A stretch of 6,417 nucleotides of DNA from an uncultured Fibrobacter sp. GTDB lineage: Bacteria > Fibrobacterota > Fibrobacteria > Fibrobacterales > Fibrobacteraceae. The notes beneath the pieces were generated by a model, which did no database searches, was not told the origin of the DNA, and worked only from the letters and a program-made list of their open reading frames with translations. Of the stretch, positions 1 through 5,132 are shown piece by piece (the stretch's first letter is position 1; the number at the start of each line of letters is the position of its first letter). The position numbers and the translations under genes are program-made. The stretch lies in assembly GCA_947306025.1 (NCBI GenBank), contig CAMZFJ010000112.1, forward strand, positions 1 to 6,417, given 5' to 3'.

Positions 1-395
1 TCTTGTGTCATCGTGAATTTCGTGCCGAGCAATGCGACTTTTTTGATGTTGCCTCGCTTGATACAATTAGCGGTTGCGTCGGCGATGTGGAGAATCGGGA
101 TGCGGATTTCACTCTCGATTTGCGGAACGAGTTTGTGCATTGTGTTGGTGGCAATGACGATGAAGTTGGCGCCGGCGCCTTCGAGACGCTTTGCGGCATC
201 CGAAAGAATCTTGGCGTTTCCGTCCCAGTTCCCGCTAGACATGTTTGCTTCGAGTTCGGCAAAGTCTACGTTGTACATCATGATTTTAGCGCTGTGGAAT
301 CCGCCAAGCGCTTTTACAATTTCTTTGTTCAGAATTTCGTAATAGGTGATGGTGCTTTCCCAGCTCATTCCACCGATAAGTCCGATTGTTTTCAT
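1..395 (-). CDS. Aspartate/glutamate racemase family protein (YgeA-like), N-terminal 131 residues, cut by window edge
   Basis: This cytoplasmic PLP-independent racemase would interconvert L- and D-aspartate or glutamate. The first 131 residues are visible, starting MKTIGLIGGMSWEST with GGFHSA at 31-36, ATNTMHK at 82-88, LHIADAT at 102-108 and ALLGTKFTM at 121-129. They align nearly without gaps to E. coli YgeA as I remember it. Classical family members use a Cys pair. The E. coli enzyme is reported to use Thr83 with a C-terminal Cys197, and Thr83 is present here in the same place. The C-terminal Cys lies outside the window, so activity cannot be judged fully. The start ATG (395-393) has GGAAAG about six bases upstream and lies 12 bases after the stop of the preceding DUF3795 gene. 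It is the last visible gene of the operon. The family is secure, but the exact substrate is not. Confidence 0.9.
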   Translation of the reverse strand, partial: MKTIGLIGGMSWESTITYYEILNKEIVKALGGFHSAKIMMYNVDFAELEANMSSGNWDGNAKILSDAAKRLEGAGANFIVIATNTMHKLVPQIESEIRIPILHIADATANCIKRGNIKKVALLGTKFTMTQ

Positions 396-407
396 TTTAC
401 TTTCCAA

Positions 408-743
408 TTATTTTGACTTCAAATTGTTGAGGGCATGGTCGTTGTGACAGGTAATCATGCTGAGCGTTTGGCAGTGCTCCACTTCGCTGCATTCTCCGCA
501 GGTGGCAAAGCCCTTGCCCTGGGCACATTTGCGGATGGGGCAGAGCGATTGGCAGAACGGCGTTTTAGGGCCTTCGATGCGGCAACCGGTGCAGTTGATC
601 ATTGGCGGTGTGATTTCTGCTTTGTTGAGTTCCGACCATTCTTTGGCGACTTTTGCACGCAGCGTATCATCGTTGTTGATGGTTGCAAGGCGGGCTTCGC
701 ACTTTTCGCAGTCGAGTCCGCAGCAAGCGATATATTGATTCAT
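408..743 (-). CDS. DUF3795 Cys-rich protein, copy 1
   Basis: A small 111-residue cytoplasmic protein of the DUF3795 type, with no known function. It has 13 cysteines in clustered pairs: CCGLDCEKC at 7-15, CTGC at 51-54, C64, C68, C73, then KGFATCGEC ending at 85, C91 and C99. Such spacing suggests a metal or Fe-S site (inference). There is no signal peptide or membrane segment. The frame is open upstream to an ATG at 824, but I chose ATG 743-741. It begins right at the family's N-terminal motif, has GGAG seven to ten bases upstream, and lies one base after the stop of the flavodoxin-like gene. The longer start would add 27 residues overlapping that gene's coding end. The position next to a flavodoxin-fold protein suggests the two proteins may work together, perhaps in electron transfer or cofactor maturation. 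A paralogue lies at 2054-2395. Confidence 0.88.
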   Translation of the reverse strand: MNQYIACCGLDCEKCEARLATINNDDTLRAKVAKEWSELNKAEITPPMINCTGCRIEGPKTPFCQSLCPIRKCAQGKGFATCGECSEVEHCQTLSMITCHNDHALNNLKSK

Positions 744-744
744 T

Positions 745-1989
745 TTATTCTCCGTACGGTTTGTCGTCCAGCGGGCGAGTGCAACCCCAAGCGTTTGCGA
801 ATCGTTCAAAGTTCTTTTTGACAAGGCGCTTGAAAATGAGATTGAACAGGAGTACTCCTATTTTGGGATTTTTTTCGGGGCCCGTAAATTTCTTTGCTTC
901 GGGCGTAAAGAAGTTGCCGTTGAGAGCAAAAGACTGCCCCATCTTTGTGTAAGATGCCAAAATTTTGTCAGTCACTTTTTTGATGTAGTTGTTGTCGCGC
1001 ATCCGGAGCAAAAAGCTGCCGCCTTTCACAAGTGTTCCGCCATAGGTGCAGCCAAGTTGTGATGGTAACGTTTGCAAGAATTTTTCGCCGAGGCGCAGTT
1101 GGTGCCCTTCGTCAAATCCGCTGTGGAGAATGAACGAAAGTTTTGCGGGCTGCTTGCGTTCCGTGGGGAGCGTGCTCAAGAATTCTAGCAGCAGGCTCGG
1201 CAAGCATTCCACAAAGAGCGGCAACGCGATGATGATGTTGTCGTTCGTCATGAACGCTTCGCGGGCTTCGTCCCATTCCGTATGGTTGGAAAGTGAATAA
1301 AGCTCGTGCGTGATTCCGGCGGATTCAAGTCCTTCGGCAAAAGCTTGGACAATCTTGTTTGTATTGCTGTTCTTTTTGATGCGTGGGCTTCCGTTAAAGA
1401 TGACGATATGCTGGGGGTGGGGCGCCGCAGTCTCCGCCGCGATACCCATTGCTGCCCCCGCCGCGGTACTCATCACAGTTTCGTCGACATTCCCGCCTGC
1501 ATTCGCGCTCGTTTCCGGTGCGTCCAAAGCAATTACTCCGAGCGATTGTCCCGCCATATTCCTAGCGACTCGCATGCACCATTCTTCAAGCATTTCCCGG
1601 TTGCCATCGCCCTTGTAAATGACGCCGAAGTTTAGCGGATGGTAGCGCAGTTGGTGGCGTTCCCAGCCATCGCGGATTTCGATGTACATGTTTAACATCG
1701 GAACGAGTCGGTCTAGGACTCGCTTGCCGCGATAATCTACGAAACCAAATTTCGTATCTGCTACAACCCAGAGGTTGTCGGTAGCGACTAATTTTTTGAG
1801 GATGATTTCGTAATCGTCCTTGATGGCGCAAACGCCCGGCGTTTTTAGCCAGCACATATTGCAGCCCACGCAATGTGCGATTTTCATTTCGGCGGTATTG
1901 ACGATATCGACTTCGGAATCTTTTGCAGCCAACAATTCCTTAATCTGTTCCGAGTAATCACCTTCTAATGTATTCAATACTAAAGTCAT
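745..1989 (-). CDS. Two-domain flavodoxin/NAD(P)H-dependent FMN reductase-like fusion with iron-sulfur-flavoprotein Cys motif
   Basis: This 414-residue protein appears to be two flavodoxin-fold domains in tandem. Domain 1 (about 1-155) carries C40-X2-C43-X2-C46-X6-C53 followed by IKDDY, the compact Cys motif seen in iron-sulfur flavoproteins and related NAD(P)H-dependent reductases. It lacks the usual GSPR phosphate-binding loop after its first strand and has NTLEGDYSE there. An Ala/Gly-rich linker (about 156-192) joins domain 2 (about 193-414), which has IVIFNGSPR at 195-203, an Asn/Thr-rich FMN loop (NSNTN, 207-211) and IIIALPLFVECLPSLLLEFL at 252-271, but no four-Cys cluster. Known members bind FMN and reduce flavins, quinones or xenobiotics, so an oxidoreductase role is likely and the substrate unknown. 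The start ATG has AAAGGA about ten bases upstream. The stop lies one base before the next ATG, so translation is probably coupled to DUF3795 copy 1. Alternatively, domain 1 may be a non-flavin partner domain. Confidence 0.85.
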   Translation of the reverse strand: MTLVLNTLEGDYSEQIKELLAAKDSEVDIVNTAEMKIAHCVGCNMCWLKTPGVCAIKDDYEIILKKLVATDNLWVVADTKFGFVDYRGKRVLDRLVPMLNMYIEIRDGWERHQLRYHPLNFGVIYKGDGNREMLEEWCMRVARNMAGQSLGVIALDAPETSANAGGNVDETVMSTAAGAAMGIAAETAAPHPQHIVIFNGSPRIKKNSNTNKIVQAFAEGLESAGITHELYSLSNHTEWDEAREAFMTNDNIIIALPLFVECLPSLLLEFLSTLPTERKQPAKLSFILHSGFDEGHQLRLGEKFLQTLPSQLGCTYGGTLVKGGSFLLRMRDNNYIKKVTDKILASYTKMGQSFALNGNFFTPEAKKFTGPEKNPKIGVLLFNLIFKRLVKKNFERFANAWGCTRPLDDKPYGE

Positions 1990-2009
1990 TTTCTATAATC
2001 CTTTTTATA

Positions 2010-2049
2010 TGAAACACCTAAGGTCTTGAAAAGTGTCACCATCGGGTTC
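2010..2049 (-). pseudogene. Relic of a second CAT-like gene (13-codon fragment)
   Basis: The minus strand of the only sizeable gap in the operon reads NPMVTLFKTLGVS (2048-2010). The intact CAT-like gene reads NPMVTFFKTLNVT at its residues 24-36. The DNA shares the first 16 bases exactly and about 30 of 39 overall. Four of the codon changes are silent (Lys, Thr, Leu, Val), the mark of two coding genes that diverged under selection before one was lost. Neither the preceding 23 residues nor the rest of the gene remains. From the internal ATG (2042-2040) an 18-codon ORF, MVTLFKTLGVSYKKDYRK, runs to a TGA at 1988-1986 that overlaps the start of the flavodoxin-fusion gene (ATGA). It is most simply a deletion scar. 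A surviving role as a coupling leader peptide is possible but unproven. Confidence 0.7.
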
Positions 2050-2053
2050 TTTT

Positions 2054-2395
2054 TTATTTCTTCATGGTTTGCTCGCCGCGTCTTGTCATTTCTTCGGCGA
2101 AGGACTGCTCCCCGTTTTCGCGGATAAAGCGAATGCAGGCAGGGCGGTCGCTGCGGAAGATGAATTCGCAGATTTTGCTGATCAAGTTATTGTAGGATTT
2201 GCATTCCTTGACATTCATCTTGCATTCGGCACAGGTGTGGATCCCTTTTTCTTTACAGCACTTGCGAATCTTGCACCACGAAGCCTTTTCGTTTTCATGG
2301 CAACCGGGGCATTTGCCCATGCGGTATTTGCGGCATGCTCCGCAGTAGAGCCCGCAGGCGGCAATCAACTTGGTATCAGCGATGATTTCTTTCAT
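2054..2395 (-). CDS. DUF3795 Cys-rich protein, copy 2
   Basis: A 113-residue protein of unknown function, paralogous to the gene at 408-743. It shares the family layout: CGLYCGAC at 14-21, CPGC at 29-32, WCKIRKCC at 40-47, KGIHTCAEC at 50-58 and C65, with further C76 and C87. The 13 cysteines suggest metal or Fe-S binding (inference). The C-terminal tail (about 80-113) is charged, rich in Arg and Glu, and differs from copy 1, so this is an old duplication and not a recent one. There is no signal peptide. The start ATG (2395-2393) has AAAGGA with eight bases between GGA and the ATG, and follows the stop of the CAT-like gene by 15 bases. Downstream lies the CAT relic and then the flavodoxin fusion. 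Thus both DUF3795 copies flank the flavodoxin gene. Confidence 0.88.
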   Translation of the reverse strand: MKEIIADTKLIAACGLYCGACRKYRMGKCPGCHENEKASWCKIRKCCKEKGIHTCAECKMNVKECKSYNNLISKICEFIFRSDRPACIRFIRENGEQSFAEEMTRRGEQTMKK

Positions 2396-2410
2396 GGTTA
2401 AAGTCCTTTT

Positions 2411-3034
2411 CTATCGAAGTTCGTCAATGGCTTTTTGCAAGTTCGCGAGGAACTTCCCGGCGTGTGCCCCGTCCATTTGCGTGTGGTGAAACTGGAACGA
2501 AACCGGCAACTCATAGCGGAAAAGCTTTCGTCTGAAACGCCCCCAAATCATAAACGGATTGTTGAAAATGCCAGAGTTCATGCCGACAGCACCATCGATT
2601 TCGGTGTCGATGATGGCCGATGTGCCGATGACCATGTTGTTCTCGGACAAGTCCCAGTCTTGACAACTTTCCGCAACGATTTTTGTGTACTTGAGGTAAT
2701 CGCGATTGAATGTCGCCAAGTCTTCGGAATACGGAATGTCGCAAGAGCTGACTTCACCTTCGTCGTTCTTGACGATGGTGTTGACAGCAATCGAATCGTA
2801 TTGCATCAGCTTGCCCTGGACCGGGAGCATATAAAATTCCTTAATGCTTGCCGCGGCTTTGCCGATGCAGTAATCCATAAGCATATTGAACTTCAAGCCG
2901 CGTTTCTTGCTGACCTTTACAAGTCTAGTGACGTTCAACGTTTTGAAAAATGTCACCATCGGGTTCGGAGCTTGCATCCAAAGTTCGAATGCCATTGCTC
3001 TAGTGGTGCTTTTCGGATCGATTTCTTTTGCCAT
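2411..3034 (-). CDS. Chloramphenicol acetyltransferase-like (CAT-fold) acetyltransferase
   Basis: This 207-residue protein, close to the 213-219 of classical CAT enzymes, would transfer acetyl from acetyl-CoA to a hydroxyl (or amine) of a small molecule in the cytoplasm. The signature HHTQMDGAHAGKF at 183-195 matches HHxxxDG. By family knowledge the second His (H184) is the general base and D188 is structural. TSAIIDTE at 138-145 falls where CAT has its substrate/intermediate-stabilising Ser. The N-terminal part (LWMQAPNPMVTFFKTLNVTRL) is typical of the divergent CAT-like branch and not of true resistance CatA, so chloramphenicol resistance should not be assumed. The start ATG lies six bases after the GNAT stop with no clear Shine-Dalgarno, so it probably depends on coupling. 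ATG at codon 14 is an alternative, less likely start. A fragment of a paralogue remains at 2010-2049. Confidence 0.88.
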   Translation of the reverse strand: MAKEIDPKSTTRAMAFELWMQAPNPMVTFFKTLNVTRLVKVSKKRGLKFNMLMDYCIGKAAASIKEFYMLPVQGKLMQYDSIAVNTIVKNDEGEVSSCDIPYSEDLATFNRDYLKYTKIVAESCQDWDLSENNMVIGTSAIIDTEIDGAVGMNSGIFNNPFMIWGRFRRKLFRYELPVSFQFHHTQMDGAHAGKFLANLQKAIDELR

Positions 3035-3040
3035 GATGAA

Positions 3041-3580
3041 TTACTGTTTAGTTGTTTTGCGGCTTGTTTCCAGTTTCATTACTCTTACAAGTCGGTCGGA
3101 ACCTACCGCAAGGTTTGCGCATAAAGTTTCTTTGCCGGTGTCAATGAACTCGCATTTTTCCATCACGCGGCCTGATGACGGATTGTCGAGAAAGTAGTCT
3201 CCCCACAGAGCGGTAAAGCCTTTCACGCGGATGCAGTAGTCTACCACCAACTTCATCGCTTCGGTACAAATTCCCATTCCCCAATACGGGCGGGCAATCC
3301 AGTAGCCCACTTCGCATTCGGTTTCTGCGATTTTCAAGTTCGAGGCGGTTGATGGCAAATAGCCAACGCAACCGATGGCTTCATTCGTCTCTTTCCAGAT
3401 GACGGCCCACATTCCTTCTCCGCTGAAAATCGTGCGGATGATTTCTAGGCTTTCTTCTACGGACTTGTGCGGCGGCCAGCCTGCATGCGGCCCTACTTCG
3501 GGGTCGCTTGCGTATTTGAACAACGCTTCGGCGTCGCTTTCTTGCCAAGGGCGCAGTAAAATTCTATTCGTTTCCATCAT
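3041..3580 (-). CDS. GNAT family N-acetyltransferase (RimJ/RimL type)
   Basis: This 179-residue acetyltransferase would use acetyl-CoA to acetylate an amine on a protein N-terminus or small molecule. It begins with the family pattern ETNRILLRPWQESDAEALF. It has the acetyl-CoA loop region VGYWIARPYWGMGICTEAMK at 91-110 and the later DNPSSGRVMEKCEF at 132-145, matching the N-x-x-S...E-K-x-G/E-F motif of RimJ/RimL relatives. The loop is slightly divergent (WGMGIC against the more usual WGkGya) but keeps both Gly residues. The first ATG (3580-3578) overlaps the upstream TGA as ATGA. A second ATG follows at once, so initiation at either is possible. There is no strong Shine-Dalgarno, which fits translational coupling. 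In the operon it sits between the RibD_C-like and CAT-like genes. The substrate cannot be read. Confidence 0.9.
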   Translation of the reverse strand: MMETNRILLRPWQESDAEALFKYASDPEVGPHAGWPPHKSVEESLEIIRTIFSGEGMWAVIWKETNEAIGCVGYLPSTASNLKIAETECEVGYWIARPYWGMGICTEAMKLVVDYCIRVKGFTALWGDYFLDNPSSGRVMEKCEFIDTGKETLCANLAVGSDRLVRVMKLETSRKTTKQ

Positions 3581-4257
3581 TTAATAACCTGATAACGTAG
3601 TCTCAAATAAGAGTCTTGTAAAACCGTGCAGTCCATCAGTTTCAATGCACAGAGCTTGTGAAGTTCTTCTACGGATGGTAGCGAATCCCCGTCAATCAAA
3701 GTTGCGGTCTCTTTTCCGCCAATCAAAACTGGTGCCACTACAATATCGATAAAGTCGAATAACTTTTCCCGCAAAAAGAGTCCGTTGATTGTTCCGCCCG
3801 ATTGCACCGTCAGCCGTTCGCAACCATAATCCGCTTTCAAATTCGCAAGGGCTCTGTGCAAGTCCAATTGTTTCTGGTAGATGATATGCAAGTTTTCTTC
3901 GTGAACTGAAAACGCAGGGTGCTTCGAATTCGATGTGATTAAAACAAAAGTCTTGGACCTCGCGCAAAAATAGCGGACACCATGTTCGGTCAGGTGCGTG
4001 TTGTCTAAAAGGACGAACGATACCGGCGACTTGGCTGGCATTTCTTTTTGGTTGCAGCCCATCTTTTGCTGAACGCGACCCGTGTTGAAAGACCAAAGAT
4101 CAGTTGTTTGCTCAATTTCGTAATATTGGTGCAGGCCTTCTCGCACACCTTCGATATGCGGGAAATCCTGGTCTACGTCCAACGCGTCCGTAGAACCTGT
4201 GCTGATTTTACCGTCAACGGACATCAGCATGAACAAAGTGGTAATCGGACGATTCAT
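3577..4257 (-). CDS. RibD C-terminal / dihydrofolate-reductase-like domain protein
   Basis: This 226-residue protein has the RibD_C fold, the NADPH-dependent reductase half of the riboflavin enzyme RibD, without any deaminase domain. The pattern is TLFMLMSVDGKIS at 7-19, where substrate and cofactor bind in relatives. ERLTVQSGGTINGLFL follows at 147-162, then DFIDIVVAPVLIGG at 168-181, which is the typical 'GG..lng.fl...lvDe..l.v.PvllGg' end. A middle segment (about 35-75) is unlike ordinary short YyaP/YwjB-type members. Because it is stand-alone and lies in an operon with modifying enzymes and no other riboflavin genes, it is more likely an NADPH-dependent reductase of unknown substrate than a riboflavin biosynthesis enzyme. 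Its ATG overlaps the tetR stop (ATGA) and its TGA overlaps the GNAT start, so it is locked into the operon on both sides. Confidence 0.88.
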   Translation of the reverse strand: MNRPITTLFMLMSVDGKISTGSTDALDVDQDFPHIEGVREGLHQYYEIEQTTDLWSFNTGRVQQKMGCNQKEMPAKSPVSFVLLDNTHLTEHGVRYFCARSKTFVLITSNSKHPAFSVHEENLHIIYQKQLDLHRALANLKADYGCERLTVQSGGTINGLFLREKLFDFIDIVVAPVLIGGKETATLIDGDSLPSVEELHKLCALKLMDCTVLQDSYLRLRYQVIK

Positions 4258-4838
4258 TTTTTGTAAGTCTCGAAAAAATGATGCAAATGCTTTCGGATAA
4301 TCTTTAAGGATTCTTTTTTACTATTTGGTTGCCGGTCGACTTTCGAAAGCAAAATTACGACGGGTGCAGTAAGCTCTAACGCAAGCAGTGCGGAATCGCC
4401 TTTCGCGAGAATCCCTTTTTGCATCATCCCTTCGATAATCGCTTGGTACATTTTTTGAACGCCGCCGATTTGGTGACGCGTCGTGATTTCGGCGAGGCGC
4501 TCGTTGCGGAATTGCTCCTGCACCAGAAAAATGCGCATTTTCCGAATCATCGGGTCGCTCATGGTAAAGCGGATTTTTTCGACCGTTTCGTGGATGAACT
4601 CGTCGATGCTGTCGGGAATCTTGCCGATGTTCTTGTCCGAACCGAAGTTATCTTCGTAACGGGCTTCTGCTACTTCAATCAACGAATTTAAGATGTCCTC
4701 TTTGCCCTTGAAGTGCTTGTAAAGCGATGGCGCCTTGATACCGACATTTTGGGCAATCTGCTCCATGCTGGTGCCATTGTACCCATTCTCGGCAAAAAGT
4801 GTCAAGGCTTTTTCGAGGATTTTTTCTTTCGTAGACAT
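4254..4838 (-). CDS. TetR/AcrR family transcriptional regulator, probable operon autorepressor
   Basis: This 194-residue repressor has the standard TetR N-terminal DNA-binding domain. KEKILEKALTLFAENGYNGTS is helix 1 and its turn, then MEQIAQNVGIKAPSLYKHFKGKEDIL at 25-50 is the helix-turn-helix with the near-invariant LYKHFKGKE. The C-terminal domain (about 60-194) is helical and would bind the inducer and dimerise. It has no recognisable ligand signature. The ATG has GGAGA about nine bases upstream, the best Shine-Dalgarno in the operon, as fits its first gene. The upstream region holds a TTGACA promoter whose spacer is filled by a 16-bp palindrome, repeated nearby, so self-repression of the whole operon is the likely mode. 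Its position as the first gene, stop-start coupled to the next, is typical of local regulators. Confidence 0.93.
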   Translation of the reverse strand: MSTKEKILEKALTLFAENGYNGTSMEQIAQNVGIKAPSLYKHFKGKEDILNSLIEVAEARYEDNFGSDKNIGKIPDSIDEFIHETVEKIRFTMSDPMIRKMRIFLVQEQFRNERLAEITTRHQIGGVQKMYQAIIEGMMQKGILAKGDSALLALELTAPVVILLSKVDRQPNSKKESLKIIRKHLHHFFETYKK

Positions 4839-4859
4839 GGGCTTGTCTCCGCGCGGTTT

Positions 4860-4876
4860 CCAGTAGTGAATACTGG
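4860..4876. promoter_or_regulatory. Third operator-like palindrome
   Basis: CCAGTAGTGAATACTGG has perfect 6-base arms (CCAGTA/TACTGG) around GTGAA. Its centre, TAGTGAATACT, matches TAATGAATATT of the neighbouring operator at nine of eleven bases. It abuts that operator in the transcribed leader of the tetR operon. It is probably a weaker binding site of the same repressor, though its outer arms differ. Confidence 0.45.
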
Positions 4877-4891
4877 CTAATGAATATTAGC
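4876..4891. promoter_or_regulatory. TetR-type operator, copy 2 (downstream of promoter)
   Basis: GCTAATGAATATTAGC is a palindrome with perfect 6-base arms (GCTAAT/ATTAGC) and a 4-base centre. It matches the site at 4911-4926 in 14 of 16 positions (GCTAAYGARTATTAGC), with 35 bases between site starts. It would lie just after the transcription start of the tetR operon. Size and symmetry fit a TetR dimer site. The link to this particular repressor is inferred from position. Confidence 0.7.
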
Positions 4892-4904
4892 TTTGTGGCA
4901 TATA

Positions 4905-4933
4905 AAGTTAGCTAACGAGTATTAGCCTGTCAA
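4905..4933 (-). promoter_or_regulatory. Promoter of the tetR-led operon
   Basis: On the minus strand a perfect TTGACA -35 (4933-4928) is followed after exactly 17 bases by TAACTT (4910-4905), a weak -10. TTATAT four bases further on is an alternative with too long a spacer. Transcription would start near 4898, leaving a leader of about 60 bases that contains two operator-like palindromes. The -35 match and spacing are seen directly, and use as a promoter is inferred. Confidence 0.6.
4911..4926. promoter_or_regulatory. TetR-type operator, copy 1 (between -35 and -10)
   Basis: GCTAACGAGTATTAGC has arms GCTAAC/ATTAGC with one mismatch and occupies almost all of the 17-base spacer of the tetR-operon promoter. 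A repressor bound here would block RNA polymerase directly. The left arm also forms a perfect 10-bp palindrome GTTAGCTAAC (4907-4916) running into the -10 element. Confidence 0.72.
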
Positions 4934-4988
4934 GTGAAGGCGGCTTTTGATGATCGGCAAATCGATATTGAAATGAAATACCAAAAAA

Positions 4989-5045
4989 CCGTGTTCTAGG
5001 AATACGGCTGTGTTCTGAAAATACGGCTTCATTTTGGAAAAATGA
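4989..5045. repeat. Three tandem 19-base imperfect palindromes upstream of the DUF4423 gene
   Basis: Unit 1 (4989-5007) is CCGTGTTCTAGGAATACGG, with 8-base arms CCGTGTTC/GAATACGG and one mismatch. Unit 2 (5008-5026) is CTGTGTTCTGAAAATACGG, 15 of 19 identical to unit 1 and directly joined to it. Unit 3 (5027-5045) is more degenerate, about 11 of 19 against unit 2, but contains a perfect palindrome CATTTT-GGA-AAAATG at 5030-5044. Centres lie about 19-20 bases apart, close to two helical turns, so proteins bound there would face the same side of the DNA. It is a candidate operator array for the plus-strand unit starting at 5133. The binding protein is unknown and could be the DUF4423 product itself. 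Confidence 0.6.
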
Positions 5046-5096
5046 TAAAAACTTCTTATTTTCGAAAAATTTAAGGCATTTTGTGTCCTAAAAATG

Positions 5097-5126
5097 TTGC
5101 CAATGTGGTATGTAAATAGGTATTTT
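5097..5126 (+). promoter_or_regulatory. Possible promoter of the DUF4423-lipoprotein unit
   Basis: TTGCCA (5097-5102) and TATTTT (5121-5126) are 18 bases apart in an AT-rich stretch just before the start codon. If real, transcription would begin at or next to the ATG and the message would be nearly leaderless, which fits the weak Shine-Dalgarno (only TAGG about 12 bases upstream). The match is modest and this is a tentative call. Confidence 0.25.
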
Positions 5127-5132
5127 ATTAGT

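Noticed and set aside
148..150. Apparent loss of a catalytic Cys in the racemase (Ala82)
   Set aside because: In the YgeA subgroup the catalytic position is the following Thr83, which is kept. The Ala is at a neighbouring site.
435..821. Plus-strand open frame opposite DUF3795 copy 1
   Set aside because: It mirrors the codon periodicity of the real gene. The minus strand has the conserved Cys motifs and Shine-Dalgarno.
744..824. Upstream start (824) for DUF3795 copy 1
   Set aside because: The extra 27 residues come from the last codons of the flavodoxin-fusion gene in another frame. The family motif and GGAG point to 743.
2411..3034. Calling the CAT-like enzyme a chloramphenicol resistance gene
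   Set aside because: Only the HHxxxDG active site and the fold pattern match. The N-terminal half and substrate region differ from resistance CatA types.
2435..3124. Long plus-strand open frame (229 codons) opposite the CAT-like gene
   Set aside because: It is fully antisense to the CAT-like gene and part of the GNAT gene, both with clear family motifs. Its translation shows no recognisable domain.
4989..5045. Tandem units as a CRISPR array
   Set aside because: Units abut with no spacers, are palindromic and are only 19 bases long, so this is operator-like and not CRISPR.
5059..5068. TTTTCGAAAA palindrome as a fourth array unit
   Set aside because: It is only 10 bases long, in AT-rich DNA, and out of step with the 19-base spacing. 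It could be chance.
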